Of a DNA stretch of 52,855 nucleotides, positions 16,296 through 25,212 are shown piece by piece. The notes below the pieces were generated by a model. The model was given only the letters and a program-made list of their open reading frames with translations, had not been told where the DNA came from and searched no databases. The stretch is from positions 1 through 52,855 of IMG/VR virus record IMGVR_UViG_3300044995_000307; one strand, given 5' to 3'. The position numbers and the translations under genes are program-made. Source of the stretch: a virus. The number at the start of each line of letters is the position of its first letter. Within the stretch, counting starts at the first letter, position 1.

Positions 16296-16826
16296 TTACA
16301 TCTTTTTACAAAACATTTTGTATTCAAACAGTCTGCTTCTTTTTAAAGAAAGGCTTTCTTTATAAGTAGAATCGCTCGTTCTATATTTACAATATTTGAG
16401 GAAATCATTTTCATTAACGTTGTTATCGATTATTTTCTTTTTTAGGGAACTCTTATTATAAGTTTCAATACCTAAAGAAAATATAAAATGTGCTATAGAT
16501 AACTGCTGATTATAGTCTAAAGATTTGTGTAATTTATTAACATAATCTAATGCTAGCTGAAAATCTTTCCTCAATAATGAATCTGCTACAACTTCTGATA
16601 TTGTATCATAATGTTCATAATTATTAATTCTATGACCATACCCTATCGTTAATTTTCCAGAAGGACATAAATAAGGTTTATTAACAAAACCTTCTGTATT
16701 TTTAATATCATTTATAACTTCTTCAAATAGTATTTTTTCTTTGTCAAAATAGTGAATATTAATTTTTTTGAAATATTGATTTAAAGAAAATGGTAACAAA
16801 TTTATTAACAATAATATAATTCTCAT
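16296..16826 (-). CDS. Endolysin, T4-type lysozyme (GH24) with N-terminal signal
   Basis: The 176-residue enzyme hydrolyses peptidoglycan for lysis. The GH24 catalytic pattern is visible: Glu45, Cys54 and Thr60 (E-x8-C-x5-T), followed by IGYGH. T4 lysozyme has Asp at the middle position; Cys there occurs in other members of the family. The N terminus (MRIILLLINLLPFSL) is a hydrophobic segment that could act as a signal peptide or signal-anchor, so export may not need a holin pore. A TTGAAAC motif lies about 41 bases upstream. Spanin-like genes are at 36130-36808. Confidence 0.85.
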   Translation of the reverse strand: MRIILLLINLLPFSLNQYFKKINIHYFDKEKILFEEVINDIKNTEGFVNKPYLCPSGKLTIGYGHRINNYEHYDTISEVVADSLLRKDFQLALDYVNKLHKSLDYNQQLSIAHFIFSLGIETYNKSSLKKKIIDNNVNENDFLKYCKYRTSDSTYKESLSLKRSRLFEYKMFCKKM

Positions 16827-16866
16827 AAAGTAATTTTTTGTATAAAAATGATTCTTTTATTAAAAA

Positions 16867-16873
16867 GTTTCAA
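16867..16873 (-). promoter_or_regulatory. TTGAAAC motif upstream of lysozyme
   Basis: TTGAAAC on the minus strand with TATAC about 23 bases downstream and the lysozyme ATG 41 bases downstream. Member of the recurrent set; promoter role inferred. Confidence 0.3.
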
Positions 16874-16987
16874 ATTTTATACATTTATGTTTTTTATGAA
16901 TGGTAAATTATATTAAATGTATATAATTTAAAGGATATTGTCTATATAAAATTTTGTTAAAAAATTTGCACATGTCATAATTGTGAC

Positions 16988-18853
16988 CTAAGGAACTAAA
17001 AATGATTCTGGCTCTAACATCTTGTTTTGCTCTGTTATAGACATATAATTATAATCAATATGATACTCAATATAATAATTTTTGTATTCAGAATCTCTAC
17101 CTTTCATATTTTTTAAATAATATTTTTTATTAAGCTTCATTTGAGGAGTTTGAATTATCCCGATTACTGAATCTAATCTATGAATAATACCACTAGATTC
17201 TCCAAGATGTCTTAACGTTAAATCATCTGCTCCATAACCATCAATTTTTATTTGATGAGCAGTAAGAGTTGCCCATTTATGTTCTATCCCAGCAGCATAC
17301 AAATCATTAACATTTACTTTATGATGTTGGTAGCTATTTTCAAATGCTAAAAATCCATGATTATTAGCCATTTCAGTTAAATAATCTATTACAAGTACAT
17401 GTATTTTTTTACCTAAATATTGCTCTAAATTCAAAACCCAATTAGTTACACTTTCTGGTGTTGCTACAGAAAACCTTTTAGTCCATAATTCTCCTATAGG
17501 TGAAAAACCATCAACAAAATCCATTGTTGATGAAGAATACTTTTCTATGTGTCTTTTTATAATTTCTGACATTCTAACAGTATCATTAGACAAATTGACA
17601 TATTCATTAATTGGTATATTAAAAGCATTTGCACCTATTCTTTTATATAGCTTTTCAACTGACATTTCAACACTGGCTAAAGCAACATTACATCCATTCA
17701 TCCATAAATTTTTAGCAAATTGACCTAGCCATATAGAATTGTGACTTAATATATCATTTGTATAATAACTATGATCTTCTGAATCAATTTGTAAATCAAA
17801 CATGTTTTCAAATATATCTGTTTGATAAATTGTAATAGTCTCTATTCCATCTTTTGTAATAATTTCATTTCCACTAATTAAATCGCTAACTGGTTTTAAA
17901 CCATTTGGAGTGAATATTAAATGTTCATCAGCACATTTTAATACTTTTCCTAAAGAAGTGTTTAGTATGTAAACGTTATATTCTATTGTTTTACCGATTG
18001 CTTTAATTTTAACCCACCGATCATTACTGGTTAATACTTCATAGTTCTCTGGTTCTATTGTTTGCAAAAATTTTCCCTTAACATTTTCTTTTACTAAAGA
18101 ATAAGTAGTTAAATAATTAAAAAATTTACCAATGTAAATCTTTTCAATTTTTTTACTTAATGTATGTCTTATTGTGATATGAGTGTCATAACACACACAT
18201 TTACCAATATTACTTTCTCCAACTAATAAAGTGAACTCTCCAGGAGTTAATCCACCATTGGGATTGCCACTGACCCATGTATTAAATAATGGAAATCCTG
18301 TATTGTATAATTCAGAAGGTGGTATTTGTCTATGAGCATCTGGGTCTAATATGCTTTTACCTAAGTCAGTATCAATTGATATAGAACTTCTTCTATTAAA
18401 AATTTCTCTAGATTTTTTTATTATATCGAAAACATTATCTGGAGTAATTTCTTGTTTTCTTTCCCATTCTAATGCTAATTTATGACCTTTTTGATGATTT
18501 TGCCAAGCAATCCAAGCAGGTATTGCTTTTTTCATATAATCTTCAGAAAACTGACTTAGATCAGTTTCTAATATTTGCTTAGCATTTATTAAAAATAACC
18601 TAATATTTTCTTCTTTTGATAATTCTTTATCAATAATAATATTAGATTGATCGTCTTCTATTATTATTTTTATTTGATCTAAAGATGGGTTTTTTAAATT
18701 AAAAGGAATTTCATTAAATTCATTATAAAATTTTTTTGTAACCTTATACAATGCATTTACAAATTTATTCTTAAAAAAATCTTCATCTACTACAGCAAAT
18801 AATTTGTTTTTACAGACATATAGGTAAGATACATTCTCAAAAGTTAAATTCAT
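16988..18853 (-). CDS. Replicative DNA helicase (DnaB/gp41-like) with P-loop intein
   Basis: The 621-residue precursor is a hexameric RecA-fold replicative helicase interrupted by an intein. The Walker A loop reads GESNIGK (212-218), is broken by a 154-residue intein (219-372), and resumes with Ser373, restoring GESNIGKS. The spliced helicase would be 467 residues, close to T4 gp41 (475). Further helicase features: ALASVEMS (motif 1a-like) just after the intein, VLVIDYL (Walker B), TAHQIK and MKGRDSEYK (arginine-finger region). It is last in the operon uvsX, 77-residue gene, helicase, with 3 bases from the preceding stop. Activity of the host cell's replication by this enzyme depends on splicing, since the unspliced P-loop is broken. 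Confidence 0.9.
   Translation of the reverse strand: MNLTFENVSYLYVCKNKLFAVVDEDFFKNKFVNALYKVTKKFYNEFNEIPFNLKNPSLDQIKIIIEDDQSNIIIDKELSKEENIRLFLINAKQILETDLSQFSEDYMKKAIPAWIAWQNHQKGHKLALEWERKQEITPDNVFDIIKKSREIFNRRSSISIDTDLGKSILDPDAHRQIPPSELYNTGFPLFNTWVSGNPNGGLTPGEFTLLVGESNIGKCVCYDTHITIRHTLSKKIEKIYIGKFFNYLTTYSLVKENVKGKFLQTIEPENYEVLTSNDRWVKIKAIGKTIEYNVYILNTSLGKVLKCADEHLIFTPNGLKPVSDLISGNEIITKDGIETITIYQTDIFENMFDLQIDSEDHSYYTNDILSHNSIWLGQFAKNLWMNGCNVALASVEMSVEKLYKRIGANAFNIPINEYVNLSNDTVRMSEIIKRHIEKYSSSTMDFVDGFSPIGELWTKRFSVATPESVTNWVLNLEQYLGKKIHVLVIDYLTEMANNHGFLAFENSYQHHKVNVNDLYAAGIEHKWATLTAHQIKIDGYGADDLTLRHLGESSGIIHRLDSVIGIIQTPQMKLNKKYYLKNMKGRDSEYKNYYIEYHIDYNYMSITEQNKMLEPESFLVP
17738..18199 (-). mobile_element. 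Mini-intein, 154 aa, in the helicase Walker A motif
   Basis: Block A starts at Cys219 (C-x-x-x-D-T, CVCYDT). Block B is KCADEHLIFT (306-315), keeping the essential His311 but with Ala at the usual Thr position. Block F/G ends MFDLQIDSEDHSYYTN...ILSHN, with penultimate His371 and terminal Asn372 and the +1 nucleophile Ser373 in the extein. All residues needed for class 1 protein splicing are present. No LAGLIDADG or HNH endonuclease domain fits in 154 residues, so it cannot home by itself. Confidence 0.9.
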
Positions 18854-18856
18854 AAA

Positions 18857-19090
18857 TTAAGAAATTTTTTCTATGAATGATTCTTCATTATTAATGGTTA
18901 TTAAACCCTCTGTACTAGCAGAATTTATAATAGCAGTAATTCTTTCTTTTGATGTATTACAAAAATGTTCTTGTAATTCTTTAAAAGTAAATTTCTTTTT
19001 CTTTTTTTCTTTAAATAAAAACATTAAATCATTGTGATCTAATGAATCACCAAGCAATTTATAATCGCCATTAAGATATTTTATCTTCAT
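18857..19090 (-). CDS. Small protein between uvsX and dnaB, winged-helix-like
   Basis: The 77-residue protein has a basic patch (KEKKKKKFTFKELQ) and a helix-turn-helix-like order, ending in strand-rich TEGLITINNEESF, reminiscent of a winged helix. Its ATG overlaps the uvsX stop (TAATG). In T4, gene 40 occupies the same place between uvsX and 41, but I see no sequence likeness to gp40. A helicase-loader or DNA-binding accessory role is inference from position. Confidence 0.62.
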   Translation of the reverse strand: MKIKYLNGDYKLLGDSLDHNDLMFLFKEKKKKKFTFKELQEHFCNTSKERITAIINSASTEGLITINNEESFIEKIS

Positions 19091-20571
19091 TAATCTAAAT
19101 CAAATAAACCGTTAGACTCTAATTCTGATAAAGAATTATTAATTTCATCTTCACTCATGGTTTCCTGTTGCTCTAGCTCATTCTTACCACCATATTCAAA
19201 GAATGGTCTAATAACTTTATCTAACTTTAATAAAACATCATCATTCCATATTTCTTTTTTAAATAATGATTTTGTAGGTACTGTTACTCCCAAATGTGCA
19301 ACAGCCCATTCTGGTGAAGTATCTTTACCAAAAGCAAATTTATAACTTGCAATATCAGCTTTATAGGAACATCCTATTGCTAATTTTGTATCAAATAATT
19401 CTTTACTGTTTTTTGATGGTAAATTTCCTCCAACTACGTATACTCTACCATTTTTAATATTTTCTTTTAAATTTTCATAAAAATATTCTTGTTTGTCTTT
19501 ACTAGACATTTCAAAACATTCTTTATAAGAAAAAATTTGCTTATCATAATTATTTTCTTGCAATTTCTTTTTTGATATAAGCATACTAGGTAAATCAAAA
19601 TATTCTACAAATTTGCCTCTACCTACTCCACAATTGTCTACTGTTGCAAAATTATCTAACCCTAAAAACTTGTTCATACCTTTATTAAAGTTAATCTTAA
19701 TTTCAACTTTCTTAAAAGGTGCAACGAACCTATTTTCAAAAGTCTCTGCTATTACTATTACCCCTGTTTTTTCTTTTCCATTGCTAGATTCTTCATAATC
19801 TGGTCTTTTTCTTAAATAAGTTATTATACTAGAAAAATATATTGAACCCATGCCACCACTTATTACTTTCTCTTTCATTCCATTACCACTAATTGAATCT
19901 CTTTCGTAAATATGAGCAGTTCCATACAGTGGTATTCCACATTTACCAAGTCTAGTAGATGCAAGATTCATTAACAATTTTAACTCTCTGGCAGCACTCC
20001 CCATGTCAACTTTAATATCACCCTTTAAAGCATCATCAAGTTGTTTTGCACCTAATAATCCGTTATAAGAATCTAAAAAAAGAGCAATTTTAGGTAATTG
20101 CTTACCTTCTTTTTTCATTTGCAATAAAGATTGTGTAAGCTTTGCTACAAAAACTGTTATTTCATTTGCTGTTTCTGGTTGTGATACCCTACACTGATCC
20201 TCTTTAATACCAAAATCATAAATTAATTTTTTCTTTGTTGGTGAATTTTCTGTCTCAAAATAATAAAGAAAATAACCATTTTCTTGGAATGATTTCATTA
20301 TATTAAATAATAAAAACGATTTACCAGTTTTAGGATCCCCTGCTATTGTTACAATTTTATTGTTTGGTGCACCAGCGATAATACTTCCACTCCATAATGC
20401 ATTTAATAAACAATTACCAGTATCTAAAAATTCTGTAGATTCAAAATCATTAAAATCTTTTAATAAAGAACCACCTTTATCAAATTCTGATAGAAATTTG
20501 TTTATATCAGCATAATTGTCTATTCTGCCTGAAAATGGTTTTGCTTTTGGAACTTTGTTAAATTGACTCAT
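19090..20571 (-). CDS. uvsX: UvsX/RecA-like recombinase
   Basis: The 493-residue protein is the phage strand-exchange recombinase. Walker A is GDPKTGKS (78-85), the catalytic Glu is in YFETENS (Glu106), Walker B is ALFLDS (Asp167), and the DNA-binding loop 2 region reads SGGMGSIYFSSIITYLRKR. It is about 100 residues longer than T4 UvsX and ends in an acidic tail (SEDEINNSLSELESNG), as RecA-type proteins do. It is first in the operon with the 77-residue gene and the DnaB-like helicase, preceded by a TTGAAAC motif about 50 bases upstream. Confidence 0.88.
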   Translation of the reverse strand: MSQFNKVPKAKPFSGRIDNYADINKFLSEFDKGGSLLKDFNDFESTEFLDTGNCLLNALWSGSIIAGAPNNKIVTIAGDPKTGKSFLLFNIMKSFQENGYFLYYFETENSPTKKKLIYDFGIKEDQCRVSQPETANEITVFVAKLTQSLLQMKKEGKQLPKIALFLDSYNGLLGAKQLDDALKGDIKVDMGSAARELKLLMNLASTRLGKCGIPLYGTAHIYERDSISGNGMKEKVISGGMGSIYFSSIITYLRKRPDYEESSNGKEKTGVIVIAETFENRFVAPFKKVEIKINFNKGMNKFLGLDNFATVDNCGVGRGKFVEYFDLPSMLISKKKLQENNYDKQIFSYKECFEMSSKDKQEYFYENLKENIKNGRVYVVGGNLPSKNSKELFDTKLAIGCSYKADIASYKFAFGKDTSPEWAVAHLGVTVPTKSLFKKEIWNDDVLLKLDKVIRPFFEYGGKNELEQQETMSEDEINNSLSELESNGLFDLD

Positions 20572-20619
20572 TTTACTTATTATTTTTGACTATATTAATT
20601 AATGGTTAGCTATATATTT

Positions 20620-20626
20620 GTTTCAA
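20620..20626 (-). promoter_or_regulatory. TTGAAAC motif upstream of uvsX operon
   Basis: Minus-strand TTGAAAC in the 86-base divergent interval between uvsX and the endonuclease gene at 20658, followed by AATATAG about 24 bases on. Member of the recurrent set. Confidence 0.32.
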
Positions 20627-20657
20627 TATATACATAGAATAATAAAAAACTTTTACC

Positions 20658-22346
20658 ATGAGCAACTTAGATTATTTTAAATCATTAATATTAAAAAATA
20701 AATTTTCATATGTTAGTATACTTAAGAAAAATAGTTTATTTGATAGTTTCATGAATAGTTTCCCTTATTTAAAAGATATTTACGGTGACAATATTTCTAA
20801 TAAACAAGTTGCTTGGCATTTAATTAATTCCCCAGAAATACAGATGTGTGATGTCTGTAAAAAAAAGCCAAAATTGTTTATTTACATGAAAGGCAAATAT
20901 GCAGAAACATGTAGTGAGGCTTGTAGGAGAAAGCTTGTTTCATCTAGAATAGATTTTAACGAATTATCAAAAAAAGTAAAACAAACGATAGCTGCTAAGT
21001 ATGGATCAGAAAATTTTTTTAAAACAAAAGAATTTAAAGAAAAAAATAAAGCAACATGTTTAAAAAAATATGGAACTGAATATTATCTTCAAACAGACGA
21101 ATTTAAAGAAAAAAGTAAAGCAACATGTTTGAAAAAATATGGAGTTGACATAGTTTCTAAGTCAGAAAAAATAAAAGAGAAAGTAAAAGAAAATAATCTG
21201 TTAAAATATAAAAAAGAACATTTCTTTCAAACAGAAGAATTTAAAGAAAAAAGTAAAGCAACATGCTTAAAAAAATATGGCACAGAAAAAATATTAGAAA
21301 GTAGCAACCATAAAAATATCCTTTTTAAAAATAATAAACCAGATTATGAGAAAATGCTAAAAGCATTTAATTTTTCTTTAATAAGATATGGCAAAACATG
21401 TGAAATTAGTTGTCAATGTGGAAAGACATTTAACATAAACAGAAATACCTTAAATAATCGAATTTATAAAGGAATTAATATATGTAGAAATTTTTGTGAT
21501 AAAGATATAAAAATATCATCTGGTCATAAAAAATTATTAGAGCAAATCCAAGAATTTTATAAAGGAAATATTTTAATAAATCATAAAATATTTAATCAAG
21601 AGCTAGATATATTTTTACCAGATTTGAACATTGGAATAGAGTACAATGGGTTATATTGGCATGGTGAATTAAAAAAAGAACAAAATTATCATAAAAATAA
21701 GTTTTTGTTTTTTGAAAATATTGGAATTAGACTAATATCTGTTTGGTCTGATGATTTTATCAATAAAAATGATTTAGTAATTAATGTTATTAAAAATGCT
21801 ATTACTGGTGGTGAAAAGATATTTGCTAGAAATTGTCATGTAAAGTTAGTAGAAAAAGAAAAAGAATTTAAATTCTTAGAAGAAAATCATTTACAAGGTT
21901 ATAATGGAAGTACTGTTTGTTATGGCTTATATCATAATGAAGAATTAGTACAATTAATGAGTTTTACATATTGGAAAAGTAAAAAATCATGGGAGATTCA
22001 AAGGTTATGCACAAAAATGGACATTAATGTAATTGGTGGAACAGAAAAATTATGGAAGCATTTTTTATCTAATAATAATCCTAAGCATGTTTTCAGTTAT
22101 TCTTCTTGTGATTATTTTACTGGAAAAGTTTATGAAAAATTAGGAATGAATCTTGAAAAAATTACAGAACCTAGCTACTGGTGGAGTGATGGTTATGAAA
22201 GAATAACTAGGCAATCTGTTCAAAAACATAAGTTAATTAAAATGTTTCCAGAAATGTCTAATATGAGCGAAATAGAAATAATGAAAAGTCTTAAATATTT
22301 TAGAGTGTTTAATTGTGGTAATAAAAAATATTCTATTACATTTTAA
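20658..22346 (+). CDS. VSR-like (EDxHD-type) homing endonuclease, intact
   Basis: The 562-residue protein is a free-standing homing endonuclease. Order of parts: N-terminal helical region; zinc finger CDVCKKKP...CSEACRRK (~75-95); four or five DNA-binding repeats of the form EFKEKSKATCLKKYGTE (~115-225); a second Cys cluster (CQCGKTF, CRNFC); the VSR-like nuclease core LDIFLPDLNIGIEYNGLYWH followed by YHKNK and LISVWSDDF (~310-370); and a C-terminal domain (ENHLQGY, CYGLYH, WEIQRLCTK, VIGGTEKLW, FTGKVYEKLGM) that resembles a GNAT-type acyltransferase fold in its strand order (inference). It lies opposite to its neighbours between uvsX and the 261-residue gene, as expected for a mobile gene. 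Confidence 0.83.
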   Translation: MSNLDYFKSLILKNKFSYVSILKKNSLFDSFMNSFPYLKDIYGDNISNKQVAWHLINSPEIQMCDVCKKKPKLFIYMKGKYAETCSEACRRKLVSSRIDFNELSKKVKQTIAAKYGSENFFKTKEFKEKNKATCLKKYGTEYYLQTDEFKEKSKATCLKKYGVDIVSKSEKIKEKVKENNLLKYKKEHFFQTEEFKEKSKATCLKKYGTEKILESSNHKNILFKNNKPDYEKMLKAFNFSLIRYGKTCEISCQCGKTFNINRNTLNNRIYKGINICRNFCDKDIKISSGHKKLLEQIQEFYKGNILINHKIFNQELDIFLPDLNIGIEYNGLYWHGELKKEQNYHKNKFLFFENIGIRLISVWSDDFINKNDLVINVIKNAITGGEKIFARNCHVKLVEKEKEFKFLEENHLQGYNGSTVCYGLYHNEELVQLMSFTYWKSKKSWEIQRLCTKMDINVIGGTEKLWKHFLSNNNPKHVFSYSSCDYFTGKVYEKLGMNLEKITEPSYWWSDGYERITRQSVQKHKLIKMFPEMSNMSEIEIMKSLKYFRVFNCGNKKYSITF

Positions 22347-22349
22347 TTA

Positions 22350-23135
22350 TTAAAAAATTACTGCAAATGAGATAATTTTAGACACATCTAAAATTCCATT
22401 TTCAATTGGGTTTGTTTTAAAAATTGCTGTAATTTCATTATTATTGATAAAATCATAATTATCTTCATCCCAAATAGTAATATTGACATGTTTATCTGAC
22501 TTACCACTAGCAAATTCTACTACGCCTATTGCTTTATGAGCTAGTTCATTAAAAGCATCACTATCTTTTAAAGAATTTAGATTATTTAACAAGGATTTAT
22601 CAATTTTAAATAATAATATTTTACGATTATTAATGATACTTTCATAATCCAAATTATAAATATTTTTGTTTATAGAATAATATTTTTCTTTAATTAACTT
22701 AGAAAGTTCTATAACAAGTTCTAAATCTTCTAAAACCATTAATTTTTCATCGATAACTTCCATTGGATAGCTAAATAAAGTCCCATCACATATTAAAAAA
22801 CCTCTTTCATGTTTATAAATGAAAAAACTTGGATAAAAAAAATGATTGATAAATCCATTTTGATTGAATGGATTATATTGTAATAATTTGTCTTCTATGT
22901 TAGGGAAAGTATCTTTTAAGACATACTTTTCTAAGAATTGCAAAACTTCTTCTGTTGATAAAAATGAAGATTTAAATTCTCTAAAAAAATTATGCTTAGT
23001 AGGTTTTGCAATTAGATTATTATCTTTAGAAAATGATACGTTTCTTTTTGTTAAAGATATAAGTATTACTTTAGAAGAAGATATCTCCAATAATTGTTCT
23101 TCTTTTGAAAGCTCTAAAAATTTTTTAAAGTCCAT
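22350..23135 (-). CDS. Hypothetical protein, 261 aa
   Basis: Not recognised. A soluble alpha/beta protein with no signal peptide; ends in a strand-rich segment (HVNITIWDEDNYDF, EITAIFKTN). It converges with the endonuclease gene 20658-22346, with three bases between stops and no hairpin, and follows the 91-residue gene by 21 bases, so it is probably the last gene of the polymerase-fragment operon. Confidence 0.6.
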   Translation of the reverse strand: MDFKKFLELSKEEQLLEISSSKVILISLTKRNVSFSKDNNLIAKPTKHNFFREFKSSFLSTEEVLQFLEKYVLKDTFPNIEDKLLQYNPFNQNGFINHFFYPSFFIYKHERGFLICDGTLFSYPMEVIDEKLMVLEDLELVIELSKLIKEKYYSINKNIYNLDYESIINNRKILLFKIDKSLLNNLNSLKDSDAFNELAHKAIGVVEFASGKSDKHVNITIWDEDNYDFINNNEITAIFKTNPIENGILDVSKIISFAVIF

Positions 23136-23156
23136 TGTTTATTTTTAATGATTATA

Positions 23157-23432
23157 TTAACTATCACTATTGGTTTCATTATACCATTGAGTAACTTTTA
23201 GCCAATCATTTTTAACTTCTTGTGCAATTTGATCACTATTGGTTATTATCCTATCCAATATTGAAAATTCAGCAAACGGTTCATAATCTTTTAAATTTAA
23301 AGATGGTAATCTTGAAAGATCTTTTCCAGCTAGTAAATTAGGGTCTTGCACTGATAAAAGTTCATTAGTAACTTTATGTTTATAGTCAATTATTAAAAAT
23401 GGATATTTTTTTAAAAATTCTTTTAAAGTCAT
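23157..23432 (-). CDS. Hypothetical protein, 91 aa
   Basis: Small unknown helical protein (MTLKEFLKKYPFLI..., acidic C terminus). Its ATG overlaps the stop of the small VSR-like endonuclease gene by 4 bases (ATGA), indicating translational coupling with the gene before it. Confidence 0.58.
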   Translation of the reverse strand: MTLKEFLKKYPFLIIDYKHKVTNELLSVQDPNLLAGKDLSRLPSLNLKDYEPFAEFSILDRIITNSDQIAQEVKNDWLKVTQWYNETNSDS

Positions 23433-23926
23433 TTTTTGCAGTTATGTATCACTTTTAAAAGATATTCTTTAAAACCACTTTTTTTAGTAATACTTTCATA
23501 AAATACCATTACACTTAAACCTAATGATTTCAAATAATTTATTTTTAATCTATCTTTTTCTCTGATTATGTTTGTATCAATAATCCTATTTTTAATTTTT
23601 ATAAATCTTTCATTAAAAAAAGTAGGATTTACATGAATAACGTCTCCAAAAATTTCTATAATAAGATTTTTATCAGGAAAGAAAAAATCTGCTGAATATT
23701 TGCCAAATCTTTTATTATGTATAAATTTTACATTATTGTTTGATAAAAAGTTAATTAGCTCTAATTCTTGATTACTAATAGAATGTGACTTTTTCTTATT
23801 ACAAAAAATACATGTTTCTTCATTATTTTTAACTCTTTTATTGTATAAACGCTTTGTTATATAATAATGCCTATTACATTTTTCATCGAAGCAATAGTAA
23901 TAGCTACCATATTCTTCTATTACCAT
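23429..23926 (-). CDS. Small stand-alone VSR-like endonuclease, 165 aa
   Basis: The protein has a zinc-binding start (CFDEKC, then CIFCNKKK) and a VSR-like nuclease core: KYSADFFFPDKNLIIEIFGD (~90-110), a His-containing VIHVNP, and an REKDRLKINYLKSLGLSVMVFYE segment (~135-155), i.e. the D/E, E and K-rich helix order of very-short-patch-repair and homing nucleases. It lacks the DNA-binding repeats and C-terminal domain of the larger paralogs. The ATG lies inside the last codons of the polymerase fragment (ATATGGTAA), so it is translationally coupled to it and sits directly at the polymerase 3' end. Confidence 0.72.
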   Translation of the reverse strand: MVIEEYGSYYYCFDEKCNRHYYITKRLYNKRVKNNEETCIFCNKKKSHSISNQELELINFLSNNNVKFIHNKRFGKYSADFFFPDKNLIIEIFGDVIHVNPTFFNERFIKIKNRIIDTNIIREKDRLKINYLKSLGLSVMVFYESITKKSGFKEYLLKVIHNCKK

Positions 23927-25185
23927 ATTCCACCAAACAATAATATTTCAGCGTTTATTTTAGGTATACCTAATACACTTAGTATATTATTCATTGGATT
24001 TAAAAATACAGCCTCAAATTGTGCTTCATAATTTATTGGCATAGCTATTTCTGCTGGAAAGAATCCTGGAAAGAATCCAAAAACATGTCCATTTTGTGAA
24101 TGATAGTATTGTATTTTGTTACCGCTTTTTATAAATGGGTATTTGCTTTTATAGTTACTATTATATAATAAGTAATTGTAAACAGCAGCTGCTCTAACAT
24201 GCTCTGGACAACCAGATACTAATTTCAATTCTGTAGTATCTGATATAACATACTTGTTATAGTTATTAACTTTCTTAAAAAACGATATGTTTGATATATT
24301 ATTAGTAGTTGTAAATTGATCTTTAATTTCTTTTAGTAATTTAACTAACTTATCAGTATTCATTTCAATACCACTATCCATAATAAATTCTATTGTTCTT
24401 TTCATTTGTTCTCTTACATATTTAGGAGTAGATTTTTTATTTATATCTATGCCTTTGAAAGATAATGATTTTAACCTGTCATTAATTATCTTTCCACTCC
24501 ACATGGAATTTTTTATGTACATTTTTTTTGCTACCCACAAAATAGAATAATTGATTTGTTCTAAAGCTAATTTAAAAGAAGGTTTTCCGTTAGGTCTTTT
24601 AGTAAAAGCACCATACTTTTCACAAAATTTATCTAACATTATAGAATAATAATTGATTAAGCCATAGTGATAAACTTTTAATATGAACTCAAGCTTTACA
24701 TAATCTGGATTATTGTAATTTGGTATTACTTTATAAACCTTTGCTATAGTTTCATCATATGAAGGAGTGTACGTTACATTTTTATAAATTTTATCGAATA
24801 CTACCATTATAGAGTCAGTATCTGCATAATGCACAGTGTCAAAATTATGATAAGCTGGTACTGTACACCCAATCTTAGCTAGTAAAGCTTTGTCTTTAGG
24901 AAATAATTCTTTGAAATAGTAGTTAGTTATGTTTATAGTATATTTTATTAATGATCTTGACTGGGTAGTAACAGACTCTGCTACTCTTCTTTCATATAAT
25001 ATAAATTTTTTAAAACCTAATACGCCATATATTGAATTGAGAATTATTTTCTTTGATTTGTTACCATTATCTCTTATTATTCTTAGTTTCTTTAATCTAT
25101 TAATTTCTGAAAGAATTTCTTCTTTTGAGTATTTTTTACCTTGCTCTAATTTAGAATGATGAAGTTTTTCTTGTACTAAAATCAT
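23920..25185 (-). CDS. T4-type DNA polymerase, C-terminal half only
   Basis: The 421-residue protein matches the second half of a gp43-type family B polymerase: motif B KIILNSIYGVLG (46-57), motif C HYADTDSIMV (119-128), AKKMYIKN and the STPKYVREQMKR segment equivalent to the T4 palm-thumb region, GCPEHVRAAAVYN, and a C-terminal tail ending FGGIW. The exonuclease domain and motif A (DxxSLYP) are missing: the frame has a stop five codons before the ATG. The opposite-strand endonuclease gene at 25213 fills the space up to gp46. The missing half is not elsewhere in this window. Probably a split polymerase whose other subunit lies outside. Confidence 0.85.
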   Translation of the reverse strand: MILVQEKLHHSKLEQGKKYSKEEILSEINRLKKLRIIRDNGNKSKKIILNSIYGVLGFKKFILYERRVAESVTTQSRSLIKYTINITNYYFKELFPKDKALLAKIGCTVPAYHNFDTVHYADTDSIMVVFDKIYKNVTYTPSYDETIAKVYKVIPNYNNPDYVKLEFILKVYHYGLINYYSIMLDKFCEKYGAFTKRPNGKPSFKLALEQINYSILWVAKKMYIKNSMWSGKIINDRLKSLSFKGIDINKKSTPKYVREQMKRTIEFIMDSGIEMNTDKLVKLLKEIKDQFTTTNNISNISFFKKVNNYNKYVISDTTELKLVSGCPEHVRAAAVYNYLLYNSNYKSKYPFIKSGNKIQYYHSQNGHVFGFFPGFFPAEIAMPINYEAQFEAVFLNPMNNILSVLGIPKINAEILLFGGIW

Positions 25186-25212
25186 AGAATATATATTAAA
25201 ACCTAAAACACA

